64,000 nt of DNA, from assembly GCF_000002235.5 (NCBI RefSeq), contig NW_022145611.1, positions 18,015,633-18,079,632 on the forward strand, given 5' to 3'. A program made the position numbers and the translations under genes. This DNA comes from Strongylocentrotus purpuratus. Taxonomy: Eukaryota; Echinodermata; Echinoidea; Camarodonta; Strongylocentrotidae. The notes below the pieces were generated by a model, which was not told where the DNA came from, searched no databases, and saw only the letters and a list, made by a program, of their open reading frames with translations. Of this stretch, positions 44,893-57,817 are shown piece after piece (position 1 is the stretch's first letter; each line of letters opens with the position of its first letter).

Positions 44893-47800
44893 TAAAGATA
44901 CATGGACACGAGGGCAATGAATGTGGTATTTTCAGATTTTCTTATAACAAAAGAAAAACAAGAAAGAGAAAAGGCATGGAGAGAGAGGATTCGGCGGTCG
45001 AGAGAAATTTGCACACTTAATCCGTGTAAGTTTGGTAAATATTAGGATAAGAGCGGACTGCACTTTGCTTTAAAGGCACCACCATCCATCACCCATAGAT
45101 TTAAGGAGGGGTTGAAAAACAACGTCCGAGGGCGTACAAGGGTGGGGTTCATAAACGAGTCCTGGGGCGACACCCCTCCCTCTGTTGGGTCCATTGTCAT
45201 CGTGATTAAGAAAACAAGAAAGGCAATTAAACCGTCAAAACTAGGATTATTTAGCCAGTGTTTTAGCGCGGGCGGCACGAATTAATTTTGATTAATGTTA
45301 AAGAGGTGCTCATCGTATATGTTGCAATGATATTGCTTACTAAATCTCAGATGAAGTGTAAGTTCTTTTTATTTGTACTAATGCCTCAACCGTTATCATT
45401 AAAATCAGTTGTGGCAAATTGGGGTCTTACGAGATTATGTGCAGCCATTAATCTTTGATGTAATACATTTTAACAAATGCACTCATTTGTATTAAGTACA
45501 CATTTTCAAAGAGTTATTTATATATTTATTTTATTCTATTTATATAATCTGAATAATATTACAGCATCATATTGAATTGTTCTTTCTTCTTTGATAGTCA
45601 TTTAATATTTCCCGATTAAAAAAATGCATGATCAATGTAAATGATAATAGATATGACAACTTGAATACTTTAAACATCGAATCCAACTATGATTACTCGT
45701 ATCTTGTAAAAGTTTTCCAATCACGATATATGTATACCAATCATTTTGATATCAATTCATTGTTTTTATCACCATTTCATAAGCGAATACTTTATTTCTT
45801 AGTAGTTATCCCCCTTCAAATTTGCCAGGAATACATGACATATGATAAGATTAGTAATCATAAAATTATAGACCAAATATTTAAATGTGAATTTAGACAA
45901 TTTTAGAAAGAAACAAGTTTTTCTTTTTTGTTGCGATTTGAAAGACTCATGATTAAAATTTACTTTTGTAGGTAAGAAAATATATATTTTGGATATAAAA
46001 TCAAACATATCAGTATCATAACTTAAATTCTATACCTTCTTTGAAAAAGGATGGAATCAATTTATCAGCGAATAACATTTTGAAACAGAAACGAATCTAC
46101 ACTATATTATGGCTTTGGTAAACCAATCATGCAATAATCACACAAGGACACGATAAAACAAGAGAAACTTTTGATGGATTGGAATAAAAACTGTTTGAAT
46201 TATACCATTTTTTTTCTTTTACATCTCCTACTCGTCTGTTTGTACACCCCCTCATGCGAGATCGCTCTGGTATAGCGAATTATGACTGATTACTGCGTCA
46301 ATTTGCCTTATGGTGAGCGCATTTTTTTTTTGTCTCTGTAGATCCTTTTATGTTTTGCCTTTGTAATCCAAAGTTGGTTTTCTTGCTTAAAGTCGCCGCC
46401 ACCCTTTCCTTCATTGTTGACTCTCCCTAATGTCAACTTAGAATTTGTCGCTTGAAAGGTCATTAAATACTTTGACTTGTGACAAAAAGTCAGGTCGTGT
46501 GCATACAAAGAAAGCTTCTCCTTTCATCTCCAGCTTTAGTTTTGGTTATAATGAAAGTCTTAAATACGAAGTGAAGATGATTCTCATCGACGACTATTGT
46601 ATTTTTCAGTATTTTAATCATAATATATAGCCTCTCCCCTGGCTTTTTCTTCAATATAGGTTTTTTATCGATTTTGTTTTTCTTTCGGGCTGAAAAAGGA
46701 AAATAACTATGCTGTTATCTGGTTTCCCTTTATGTTTGTCGACTGGCCTAAAAATATCTTATTAAAGATAATGTCAATTTGAAATTATACTTGTCTTTAG
46801 ACTATTTAACCTTCTCAGCTCGAAATAGTTGTTGTGTTTTTACTGTGGCGATTGTTTTTAATATTTTATTTTAAAAAGTTTTAAATATTGTTCTGTACGT
46901 ACCGTACTCCACTCTTTGGTCTTGAAATGGCCCAAATCTTTCACTTTCGACATTGATGTTTTGGGGGCTCTTTCCGTAAATTGTGTTAGTGAAATTACTT
47001 TTTAGAGTGATTTAAATTTTAAAAATAAAACTATTCCTGCTTTAGGCAGTGGTAATAAATCAAATAAAATTTCTCTCCAAGTTACCTTTCGACATGCGCC
47101 TCGCACTTCTTGAATTAAGATTATTTTGTACGTTACAAGCTATTTTGTTTAAAGATTAATATATTTACCTTTGACTTACAAAAGCGTTCATTTTATATAA
47201 TATCATTTACAGGAGAGATATGCCCTTCCCAAGTACAGCTAGTTTATGTTTAACAAACAAAAAACATAAACTCAATAATCTTCATATCCCCTTGTACTCG
47301 ATAATATCTTTGTTGTTATCAATATTACAATTCCCAAGTCTGTGTAATTTCCTGGTTGCTATTTAGATAAATGCTATTATTTCTTTATTACTTGGCACGC
47401 AATCCGGCAATCATGGTAACACCGTCAGAAGTCGAGCATATATTTGCTTCTATCTCAATGATTACTCACTACGAGGAGTGGATGGTAGAAAACAAACTTA
47501 ACTAGATTACCTTCCATTCATCATCCCACAGCATTGTTGTCTGATCGCTAATATCACCTCAAGCGAGAACAAAATGGGGGTAAAGTTGAAATCTTTTGCT
47601 CACTTGGTGAAGTGTACTTGACATTTGTTTTAGTTATCGTAAATGATGCTAATAAAGTGGTGCAGAAGGTTTTTAATTCATTTAGAACTGACACTTTATT
47701 CGTAATAAACTTAGTGAAATACGAGAATCCTCATGACGAATAGCGGATGCGCTTCAAACCCATGTTCATATTTTAAGCCCCCCTCCCCCAATCCTCCCCT

Positions 47801-50800
47801 ACGTGTTGTCGAATCCCTCTTTTACTTTATTTTAGTTGACAAATAGCAAGATACTCACCATTCTAAGCGGCATTTTTACCCAAAGGCAAATTAGGTCCGC
47901 CAAACAATTTAATAGTAACCCCAATAATCATGTTTGTTGTCATATTCCTTGCTGAAATGGTATGGAGAGGATATTATATATATTTAAATAAATAGTTTTA
48001 CGAAACCATAAGGTTTGTTAGCTCCTAAACTTTTAGCAATTCATCTTACATTTAGCAGACGAAAAAGTCTCAATATTCATTTACAATTTTTTAGTAATGA
48101 CAAATTTGTCAACGCAGAAATTTGCTATAAGCGGTCGTCTTCTGGCTTTATTTATTGTTTCTCTTTTCGATACTCTTCATCAATTTCAACAACAAAAAAC
48201 AACAACAAAGTAATGACATAATAGCCTTACTCACAATGCATATCCACTTATCTCTCTAATCATTTAATTACCCACAATCAAAATGAGGTCATCCTTTCTT
48301 AATGATTGTCATTATTAGAATCGGAAGTCAGAAAATGGATAAACTGACATCAACTTCACAAGCATAAATACGAGGCTCATCAAACTCTGTCTATGGAGCC
48401 ATGGGCACAACATAAATCACCGTTTTCGCAGTCTTATATTGCTACGTTGAAGACAGAACTGCGATTAATTTATTGACATTTGCCAATCAATGGGCATTTT
48501 TTCGTCCCGTTTCTTCCTGTGGTTTATCTAGATTGGCCCTCTAATGAGCCGGGCTAGGTTGTTGATATTCAGGGCTACATCGTAACCCCTCATGTTTGTC
48601 GTGTAGCTATTAAACCATTAAAAAAATCACAATCAAGCCAATACTGCCCACTAAAAGGTCGGCCAGATTGATTAGACAGAGGGATGGTCGTATTCCAAGA
48701 GGAATGAAAAAACGCATAAAGAATAAGAATCCATCTTCTGAAGAGATGATCATTTAGCTTTTCAGGCAAACAAACGTTATGCTGTATGCTGGCATTGCAT
48801 TTTCAGCTGACGTTTATGCATATCAACGAATGAAAAATGGTTGGCATAAAACAATATATAACATAATGAATGAAAAGAAACTATATTTATTTTACCCTAA
48901 AGCTTAGGTGATCATTTTCCCAGAATTTGAGATTCTTTTGAGAGAAAAATAAACCAAAAAAGTAAAGAAGAAACGAGGTGCAGAGTTATGAATGTCGTGT
49001 ATTAATGATTCTCGATTTAAAATCCAAGCGATAGAAACTTTAAAGGAACTAAAATCAGTCAACTATATTTGTTCTTATTTGTTAAAACCGCTAAATTTAT
49101 TCCAAAGTAGTTTTCTAAAATTATCCAGTATTTAGCCACGGTCTTGAATTTGGCTGTCATGCACTCAGTTTGACATAGCCTAAATTGGATTAATTGATGT
49201 TCACCTAATAATTTCATTACAATTAGAATGATAGTTATCATAATTATATTTACCATGGTATATAGATATCCACATTGCCCCTGTTAAATCTTTGCATTCT
49301 CTTTCCTTGGATTTTGTCAAAGACTTTTGTGAGCTTGGCATATAGAGGGCGTGTGGCTTTATCCTATGTTCGACTCGACGGATCTGATGAAAACCGTGTA
49401 AAAAGAATTGGGAAGGTTCCAATGGTTTAGCGGTATGTGGTTACCTCATCCTACAGTCGATTTTGGGAAAAGGACTCAAATAAATAAATGGTATAAAAAA
49501 TAAATATAGGAGAAACTTGTTAACATATCTGAGATTAAGCATGACTTTTATTTTGCAAGATGATTCTTTATTTATTCTTTATTTTATTTTCTATCAGCCA
49601 TATTTCATATTTACATTTTATCTCACATTTTCAGTTTAGATACAAAATGAATAATTCAAGGTGAGCATTAGTGATTTAGCTTACTAAAATGGAATATAGC
49701 CCTTTCCCATTAAAGTAAAATTCAAATTTATCTCCAATACCTTTTTTTCTTCTTCTTCAAACATATTCCATTTCACAAATTATGTCTGTTCCTTAGTTAT
49801 TGATGGAGGTATTGGATCAAGTGATTTTTATGCACTCAACCTTAATTGGAGCATTACAAAAAAACTTTCCATGGTACTTATATTTATTCATGGCCCCTTA
49901 GGATTATTGTATATTTAAAAAAACATTTACTTGTAGTCCTACAACGTTAATAAAAATCCCAATTTTTCTTTTGACATGGAATTATAAACAGTTTTAATAA
50001 TTTTACCCCCCCCCCAAAAAAAAACATATTTCGATAACATACGAGAATGGAAAGCCAAGTAATGATTACACAAATTGAAAGTGCTACTTTTTGCAACAAC
50101 AGGGTTATTTTCTAACATTATGATCTAAACCAAAGCAAAGGAAGTTTTAACATTTCTTGATTAATGATTTTAATCAATTTGAAATGGGAATCTAGTATGT
50201 GAGGTATTGATTGTATCTCTCAAAATATGAACACTAAAAACCATATACGGCATAATGTATGTATCAAGAGAAATGCCACTCCCAATCACTTTGCAAGTCA
50301 TTGCTACATAATAATCATAGATATCGAGAAGGGATCATATAGACTTATGATCGAAGCACATGAAACAATCTCCACATCTTATTTTTGCGGAGTCACTCTA
50401 TCAATGATCGTACCGGTGATCTTAAGTAAAAAAGTAGACGAGCATTTAAAGAAATTTGAAGCCGAGGCAAAAGCGAGGTTAAATGTTTATTTTTCCTTCA
50501 CCAGCACACGCGTGCCTTGTGGCGTTTGCATATGCAGTTGATGTAAAGAGAGCAAACTAATTCAACCTACTCACAGCCCCACTATCTTATCAACATCGCG
50601 TCAACAGCAAATTCAAGTACTAAACTCCTCAGTTTATAGTGCGCCCAAGTATTGTTACATTTACAAAGCAATCTTGTGTTGTTCTTTTGTTTGAATGCTG
50701 TCCAAGTTTCCTCTCATCCGTTCCCGGCAGTCGCCTGTCCGCGTCAAGAGGGTAACTGTATAAAGTGGAGTGTATAGCTGATAAAGAACTTCGTACTTAA

Positions 50801-51847
50801 AGTAAACGCACGTGGAAATGTTTTTAGAGGGACGAATATATATTTTGTATATATCAAGAAAACGCCCGATGCTGTCATAACCAGGGGAAGGTTATGCTAT
50901 GGAGCGTCGAGCATCTGAGCCGTACCTTTAGCGGGCCCGGGACGGCTGTTTATGAGCCGGAGCTAAGAGTCCGATACACAAGGCACGAACCCACCACCTG
51001 CGTACTACGACTATAACCGCACCTGCACTCGTATTATAGCTTCTGTTTATCTTGTAAAAAAATACATTGACCTTTAATATCCTTCACTATTTCAAAGAGA
51101 TACGACGACCCGATCACACGCAATATTACACGTACGCGATGTTATTATTTGACTAACCCTTAACGAATGTACATAGTGTAATTACTATTTTTAGTTTATC
51201 AATCTGCTTGAAATTATTTTTGTAATTCACATTTCTCGTGACGTCTCAGTCTTTTTTCAGTCTTGTTGCTTTCTCATAAAACCGTTTCTTAAACGTTTAA
51301 AGAATGTTTCATGTTCATAAAATTGTGTTTTATTGTGTTGGTAGGCCTATTTTAATTCAAAGCATCTCAGGAATGACGACATTTAAAGTAGTGTCTGAAA
51401 GGCACAAAGGATTTTAGTTTTTTATAGCCTGTCAATAATTAATTTAAGCAAGAAACGCAGAAACATCACCGATGACATTTGATAATTTATGAGTACTGTA
51501 CTTCAATTAGATTACGCTACAATGCATACTCGACAGAATAGCAGAGTAACAAGTACATATATTTTATATTCAGGTATTTTACAACTGTTGGATATACTTC
51601 TCACAAACCCGTTTGGTATGAAACAAAATGAAAAGAAACATATGGGTTATATACGTCAAAAATGCGCATGACTGGATGACTGAATTCACCGTACTTTGAA
51701 CACTGAACTATAATTGTGTCCCATACCAGAGAATTATGAATGTATCATGAATAAACTTGCATTGGTCACTACTCGTAGTTGGTTACAAATAGCCGAGTTT
51801 TATAATATTTTAGAAGTAAAGTTATCATATGAAAATCATTATAATTG

Positions 51848-51852
<5 letters not shown>
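44893..51852. other. AT-rich gene desert, part 2, with GC-richer islands
   Basis: No supported coding exon. GC-richer, non-repetitive islands stand out at about 45040-45280, 48470-48690 (includes AATGAGCCGGGCTAGG and TTAAACCATTAA) and 50690-51030 (includes GCGGGCCCGGGACGG and CGCACCTGCAC, an E-box type). These may be conserved regulatory elements of the neighbouring homeobox gene. The remaining sequence is AT-rich with only short homopolymers. Confidence 0.35.

Positions 51853-51914
<62 letters not shown>
51853..51914. repeat. (TA)n microsatellite
   Basis: About 31 uninterrupted TA units; cruciform-prone and likely length-polymorphic. Confidence 0.97.
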
Positions 51915-51915
<1 letters not shown>

Positions 51916-54880
51916 CGTTTGAATTGTTGATTTAATGTATTATACATGATATCAAACAGGTTTAGCAGAGAAATGTACAGAGAGCGGACCCCCCCCCCTT
52001 TTTGATACAAAATATGCTTTTATGCCCAATTGTGATACCGTTTTCACAATTCAACCAACAATGATTTCAAATAACTGTGGGAGATTTTTATACAAAAATC
52101 CACATATTTAGCCAATCTAATAGAGACATTTAATGGGTAGATTATATTTCAAGTAAAATGAAGCGACCACAAATTGCCTTTTGTGCCTGTTTCGTTTGCC
52201 TTGTTTTCGGTTACGCGCCAACTTTCACAACCTGCACGCACGCGCTTCTCCCTGCATATCGTCAGAGCAAACACGATTTCTTCACCCAATTTCGCGCCAA
52301 AAAGGTATCGAGTGGAAAACGATGATACGGCGAAGAATATAACAGTCCTTTCTTAATTGTAAGCTAATACGGTCATGATATCTTCGTTTATTGTCCGACA
52401 GGAAAAATATTTTCTCCACTGTGAGTGCTTTTCGTGTACATCTCCGCAAACTCACATCCTGTAGCGACTCACTCTCGGGAATAAGAAAACCGTAACTTCA
52501 GTTTATTTAGACTGTTAATACACGCTGCTATTGAAATGCGACCTATAAACTGAAATGAGCGTCTGTTTCATGACAAACATTTTAAATAGTATCACTTTGA
52601 ATGCAAGTATAATATGCATTGGTGGGCAAAATTTGTCATAGCAACAGACAAGGTATTTCCATCAAGCCAAAGTGAAGGCGATTGATCAGGAACAGTAGAC
52701 CTTGATAATAACTGTAAAGAGGAATACAATAACATGATCTTACTTCATATTCTAACTCTCATTTTACAAGTATTTTGAAGAAAATTCAAGACAATGAGTT
52801 AAATCTATTCATCGCAGCTACTAAAATACTGTATGTGCTTGAAAAATATAATTAGTAATTACATAAGAAAACAATTAGTTTAAAAGTAATATACCTTATA
52901 TGCAACATGATTGTTTATACTAAAATCAAGTTAATGAGATTATTTAATGGGTAGCATCTAGTTCTTAACTAACCAGTAAGAAAACAACAAAATAAAGAAG
53001 AAAACAAATTTAAATTCTCCGACAAAGCTTAAAAACTGGCCCTTAAATATAAATATCTAAATTTGTCGACAAAGATTTTGAACGGACTTTAATCCCTTCT
53101 TCGTCTGACCCCTTCAATTCAGTAACCGTCAAAGACAGAATGTACAAACATACAATCAGCTGGCAGAAATTTGAAAAAATAGCAAAAGCCAATGAACTTC
53201 CTTATCATAGTACTTCGCTTGTATGTTTATATACTTCATCTTATTTTCTTTTCACAACATTTCATACGTTAACTCGTACTACAATCGAAAAACTTCGCAA
53301 ATCGACAATGTCCATAAAATTTGAAGTTTTTTTTTTCGTCAGGGTATTATCTGACATGTGCAGTCTTAAAAACCACTTCTATCGATAAAAAGTACATTAC
53401 CGGATTAAGTTAATCGAATTAATTACTCAATATCAATAGACATTGTGTAAATAACATCCAACACTGTTAATAAAAATTAAGTATGATGTTACGTATGCCT
53501 GGTACAATCCGGTACGCTTTATCAGACGGTCCGCCATGTACAGTTGAAATGAAGATAACATGATTATACTTCATCTACCAGCCGACTGATACAATGTGAT
53601 ACAACAAACAAAACAGTATTGTTATTGAAAGATTTATTTTAGACGTAGACAAGGTCAAGGATATTTTAAACAACAAACAAAGTCAGTCGTGTTATAAGTA
53701 GGTAAACATTGTCTAGATGTATCCCGCGTCTTTACGGTACGAACTGTCGCAAAACAGCGCGTATTGTCGCTGGCGACAACATAATGATACCTGTCATCAT
53801 TAAAATAGTCACAACCATTATCATCATCAACAAAATCATCCCCCCAATAAAAAAAATTAAAAATTAAAAAAAAATCATTATCCAACATCATCATCATTAG
53901 CCTTTAGTTCTATACTCTATACAGAACTAACAACGATGTGTATCAGGATTGTTGTGAGACTACAAAATTAATATGGATATACATAATTACGTAAATATTC
54001 TTACATGAATGATACACCCAATTAAAAACTAAAACAACAACAACAACAGCATGTATGTAAATTCGCCGATGTAGGTACGTGCCGTCAACACAATGCTGAC
54101 GACGATAATCGGCAACGGTGTTTGTGGCAATATTATGCGGCGATGATACGTGCTATTGCCAATGCGAGTAAACTATTATGCCGTTATAACTTGTTGGTTT
54201 TATCATGGATGTCACTATGACTAAGGTCAAATCCGAAAGAGAAGATGAAAGAAAATGATGAATATAACACTGAAATAAGAATTCATTACACGCCTTTTAA
54301 AAAAAACGTCGCAGTGGTATAGCTTAAAGTTAAATCACACCCTTCATTAAAACTTACGAAATAACAACACCATCATTCATCCCCATACAAAAACACAAAC
54401 AAAAGCATTCATCCCTGATTCTACCACAGGCCAACATTAGTTGCATCTCGACATCGGCATTTAACGACGCCGAAATACGCGATGATTGTCTTGAAAAGGA
54501 ATCTAATATGGAATTCTATGTAAGAAACAAATAGAGTAGCCGTCATGATAACATGACACAAATCTGACCCATTTGATGAGTCAAGGTACAATTAAACGAC
54601 GATCGAGCTACGAAATAATTCAATTAACTCGATAGAAGTCAAAAGCTCTTGCACACCCTTAACTTTGAAGTGAGAACAGGAATTGCGATCGAACAAGGGC
54701 CCTAGAATCGCAAGGCAGAATAATAAAAAAGGGCAGCATAGAGAAATAATGAGAAGTGTTTCATCACAACAAGGAAACGGTTAAGTTGAAAACTCTCACT
54801 TGTGGAGAATAGTTCAGCCAAAAGAAATTGAACAAATTGGTATTTCCCCCAAACCCTCCAAATTGTACTTGGAATGAAGC
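51915..54880. other. AT-rich gene desert, part 3
   Basis: Apart from the E2F-type patch I see no gene. There are short AT palindromes, an AAC/ATC-rich stretch near 53800-53900 and (CAA)n near 54033. Open frames here are short and lack any recognisable domain. Confidence 0.35.
52211..52303. promoter_or_regulatory. Two E2F-type sites in a CpG-richer patch
   Basis: TTTCGCGCCAAAAA at 52290-52303 matches the E2F consensus TTTSGCGCSAAA. A second, weaker site, TTACGCGCCAAC, lies at 52211-52222, about 80 bp away, with CACGCACGCGC between. Paired E2F-like sites normally mark promoters, but I see no coding exon attached to either strand here. Confidence 0.4.
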
Positions 54881-55260
54881 ATGCGACTCTTACCGGGGCG
54901 CAGTCGGCGGAGAATCGGCGTGAAGAGAGCTGGAGAGAGAGATAGAGTGAGAGAGAGGGTTGTCCCCACGTCAAGCTTCCTTGTCCTCAGAGAGACAATT
55001 AGTGGCTGGAGTGCCCCTTTAGAAACAGGGGGAGACGAGATGGAGTGAAAGTGGAAAAGCGCGCCAAAGCCAAAGATGTGAAGATTTCTTTTTCGTCGCT
55101 CATTCACAAGTTAAATGTAAACGGACCAAGCGCGCGCGCGCGTGAGATAGTAAAACGGGTCAAAAATCTCAGCGTTACGTTTTCCCGCGTACCTGCGTCC
55201 GTTGCCATGGATACCGATCTTGAAGGGGATACGTTCAGTACCGCCCATTCTTGATTTAAG
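54880..55260. promoter_or_regulatory. CpG-rich island with RFX X-box, possible orphan promoter or enhancer
   Basis: This patch contains GCGCGCCAAAG near 55058, a (GC)n run CGCGCGCGCGCG at about 55131-55142, TTTTCCCGCG near 55182 (E2F-like), and GTTGCCATGGATAC at 55201-55214. The last fits the RFX X-box (GTTGCC, two bases, GGNAAC) with one mismatch in the second half. Such combinations occur at promoters, X-boxes especially at ciliary genes. No convincing first exon follows: the ATG within the X-box opens only a 15-codon frame. Confidence 0.4.
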
Positions 55261-57690
55261 CATGAAGATGGCCCGATACTTGAGAAAGGTTTGATTAAAG
55301 ATGGGTCGAAGTCCCCGCTGACTTCAATGTTTTGTATACATGCATATAAAGCTAACGTGACTCTACGATGAGTATTGATGATAAAGAGGATATCAACATT
55401 ATCAAGAGATGTTTTGCAGGTTTTGTGAAAAGTGACGATGGAGTAAGATGAGATGATGATTGGGTTTATGTATGTATAGAAAGAGACTCAACTTTAGCAT
55501 AGCGGCGGGTAAAGAATATAAAGCAATTTAAGGGGAGATGAGTAACTTTTAGATTTTAAAGAAGTTTAGATAATGATTTATTTATTCACTAATTTTTTTT
55601 TTTGATTGCATTTCCATTTTTTATTAAAGCAAGCCGATTACCTTTTGTTTATAATAACACCTTCAGATCACAGAGTAATTTGATTTATTAATGATGCAAA
55701 GTACAATTTAAAAACAAAGCTATACAAATTATAAAGGTAAATCCAACTTTCGTATTGATTTTAATTGCGTGAAGCTTACATATCAGATAAAAGAGTGGGT
55801 TAAATTGAGAAATAAATCTGACAAGTCATAAGTAAGTTATTAATGTTTGAAAACTAATCAAATATAACTATGGAGAGCTCAAAAGGTCAATCTGGTCATT
55901 CGGCTAGAGAGTAATTTGGGACAAATCTTCCTATAAAATTGTATTAAACTAAATATCATGATATTCATTATCTATTTTCTCTCCTAAGAAGTTTTCCCTC
56001 GAATCTGAGCTCAACGCCTACGATTGATTGCATGTTATAAGTTTATCATCTTATCTTTTTTTTAAATCATCTTCAGCATTAGAAATTAGGTATAATTTTT
56101 AACCCAATTAATCTACCCTTTTTGTAATCGTTTACTATGTACCTTAGATTCACCCTCTTTATCGTTTTTCCATTTAAAGATTCGATATTCAAAGTCGGAG
56201 GGGGGGGGGGGCTCCAAATGAAAAAGCATCTGAACGTTAGACCTTAGGTAAACTGTAGAAATTATAAATGATTGAAATATTTTCTTTTTCAAGTAACGCA
56301 ACCCAGAGAAAGTAATTTGTATTACGACATGAGCATGTGAATCTTGCGCACTTTAGTACTTAGTACTTGTGCATGGAAGTTTATCCGTCTTTAGGTCGTA
56401 TTGATATTACGATTTGTCGCGTAATTTCGAGTAACCAATTCATGACTCCATATGCCCGCAACTCGAAAGTATATTTGAGGATAAAGCGTGGCCATATGTT
56501 TGGCGCGTATGATCATTTCATGATCGTCTGTAATACATTGACTTTTCTTCCGTTCGATTTAAGTGTATCCCTGGAGACTGATAAGAAGGGTTGTTGCGTT
56601 TAAATAATTTCTAGAAGCGCACGTGATTGGTTGAAAGAGAGATGAGAATGGGTTCTCGACGGCACACGAGCGTGAAAAGGAAGTGTAGTCATGAATATGT
56701 GACAGCTTTTGTGATAGAGGTCTGGGTGGGGTCGGATATCAGTGTCCAGCGGTCCAGCGGGCGGCAAACGATGTCCAGCGGTACATGTCCCGCCAAACTG
56801 ACCCATCGTGACATTGTCACCCTCCCATCGTCTAGAGGCCATCAACCCCGTGTGTTTTACATTTCGGCAACTGTATCAAATTCATGGAGAATTCATGGAG
56901 GAAGTGTTTTGCATGTAGCTAATGGTCTTCCCCTCTCCCCCGTCTTTGAGGGGAGGGGGTTTCTTATTCCTGACAGACGGTGATTTGTTTCCAAGCTCTT
57001 GGCCGAATATGACTTGAGTTTACCCCCAGCTGATGGGCGAGACAGAACTTTGGACGCAGGAGACCCAATATACATTGGTATCGCGCTGAATGTAAATTGT
57101 GCCTAGCCCTAAAAAAAAAAGAGGCGTATATGAGCTTTTATGATATCCTCAAATTTCCGACGCAATATTGCATAAATCACTGTTTCAACTCCTGGTAAGC
57201 CTAAATCCAAATAGCGTTTTGCGAGTTTGCACACCGACGAGAAATTGGCTTGCTCTACATACATGCCAGCGTATGGATTTGGAGCAAATGTTTACACACA
57301 TCGACAGCCTCCATCTGGCTAGCAATTTGATTACGCGCCGACCAGTCATGAGAGCGGAGATGCGCGCACGAAATGATCACGAGCAGAAGAAGCCCAAATC
57401 GGCTTCTTTCTTTGTATTTTTAGCCGTGACAACCCACTTTCCACTGACATGAGACATATTATGACAGGCTGGAGAGCAATTGATGATCATTCTGTTAAAG
57501 CGTAAAGCGATAGCTCTTAATTTCTTTGATTTCTCTCAAGCTCCCTTATTCGCCGGCAAACGTCATTCAGGGCAGACTATTTTGCGTTAATAAAATTTAG
57601 AATATTTCAATGATTACCGTGACTTTTAAATTAAAAATTGTAAAGAAATAAGTATTCATCAAACTTTATTTCCATTCTTTCTTTCTTTCC
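55261..57690. other. Gene desert, part 4, with GC-richer islands at 56590-57120 and 57170-57600
   Basis: No coding exon is supported. The islands include CCAGCGGTCCAGCGGGCGGC near 56750, paired GGCGAGACAG/CGTCTTTGAG segments, and TTCTTTGATTTCTCTCAAGC near 57530, with TCF-like TTTGAT cores. A poly-G run lies at about 56199-56210. The islands' unique, mixed composition is typical of regulatory DNA, but that is inference. Confidence 0.3.
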
Positions 57691-57817
57691 TTCTCTTCTT
57701 CTTCTTCTTCTTCTTCTTCTTTTTCTTCTTCTTCTTCTTCTTCTTCTTCTTCTTCTTCTTCTTCTTCTTCTTCTTCTTCTTCTTCTTCTTCTCCTTCTCC
57801 TTCTCCTTCTTCCTCTA
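57691..57817. repeat. (CTT)n microsatellite
   Basis: About 120 bases of nearly pure CTT with TCC variants at the right end. It generates a false poly-Arg frame on the minus strand. Confidence 0.97.

Noticed and set aside
50227-50541. A 104-residue open frame on the plus strand
   Set aside because: No similarity I recognise, no splice or promoter context, and a length that is unremarkable for this desert.
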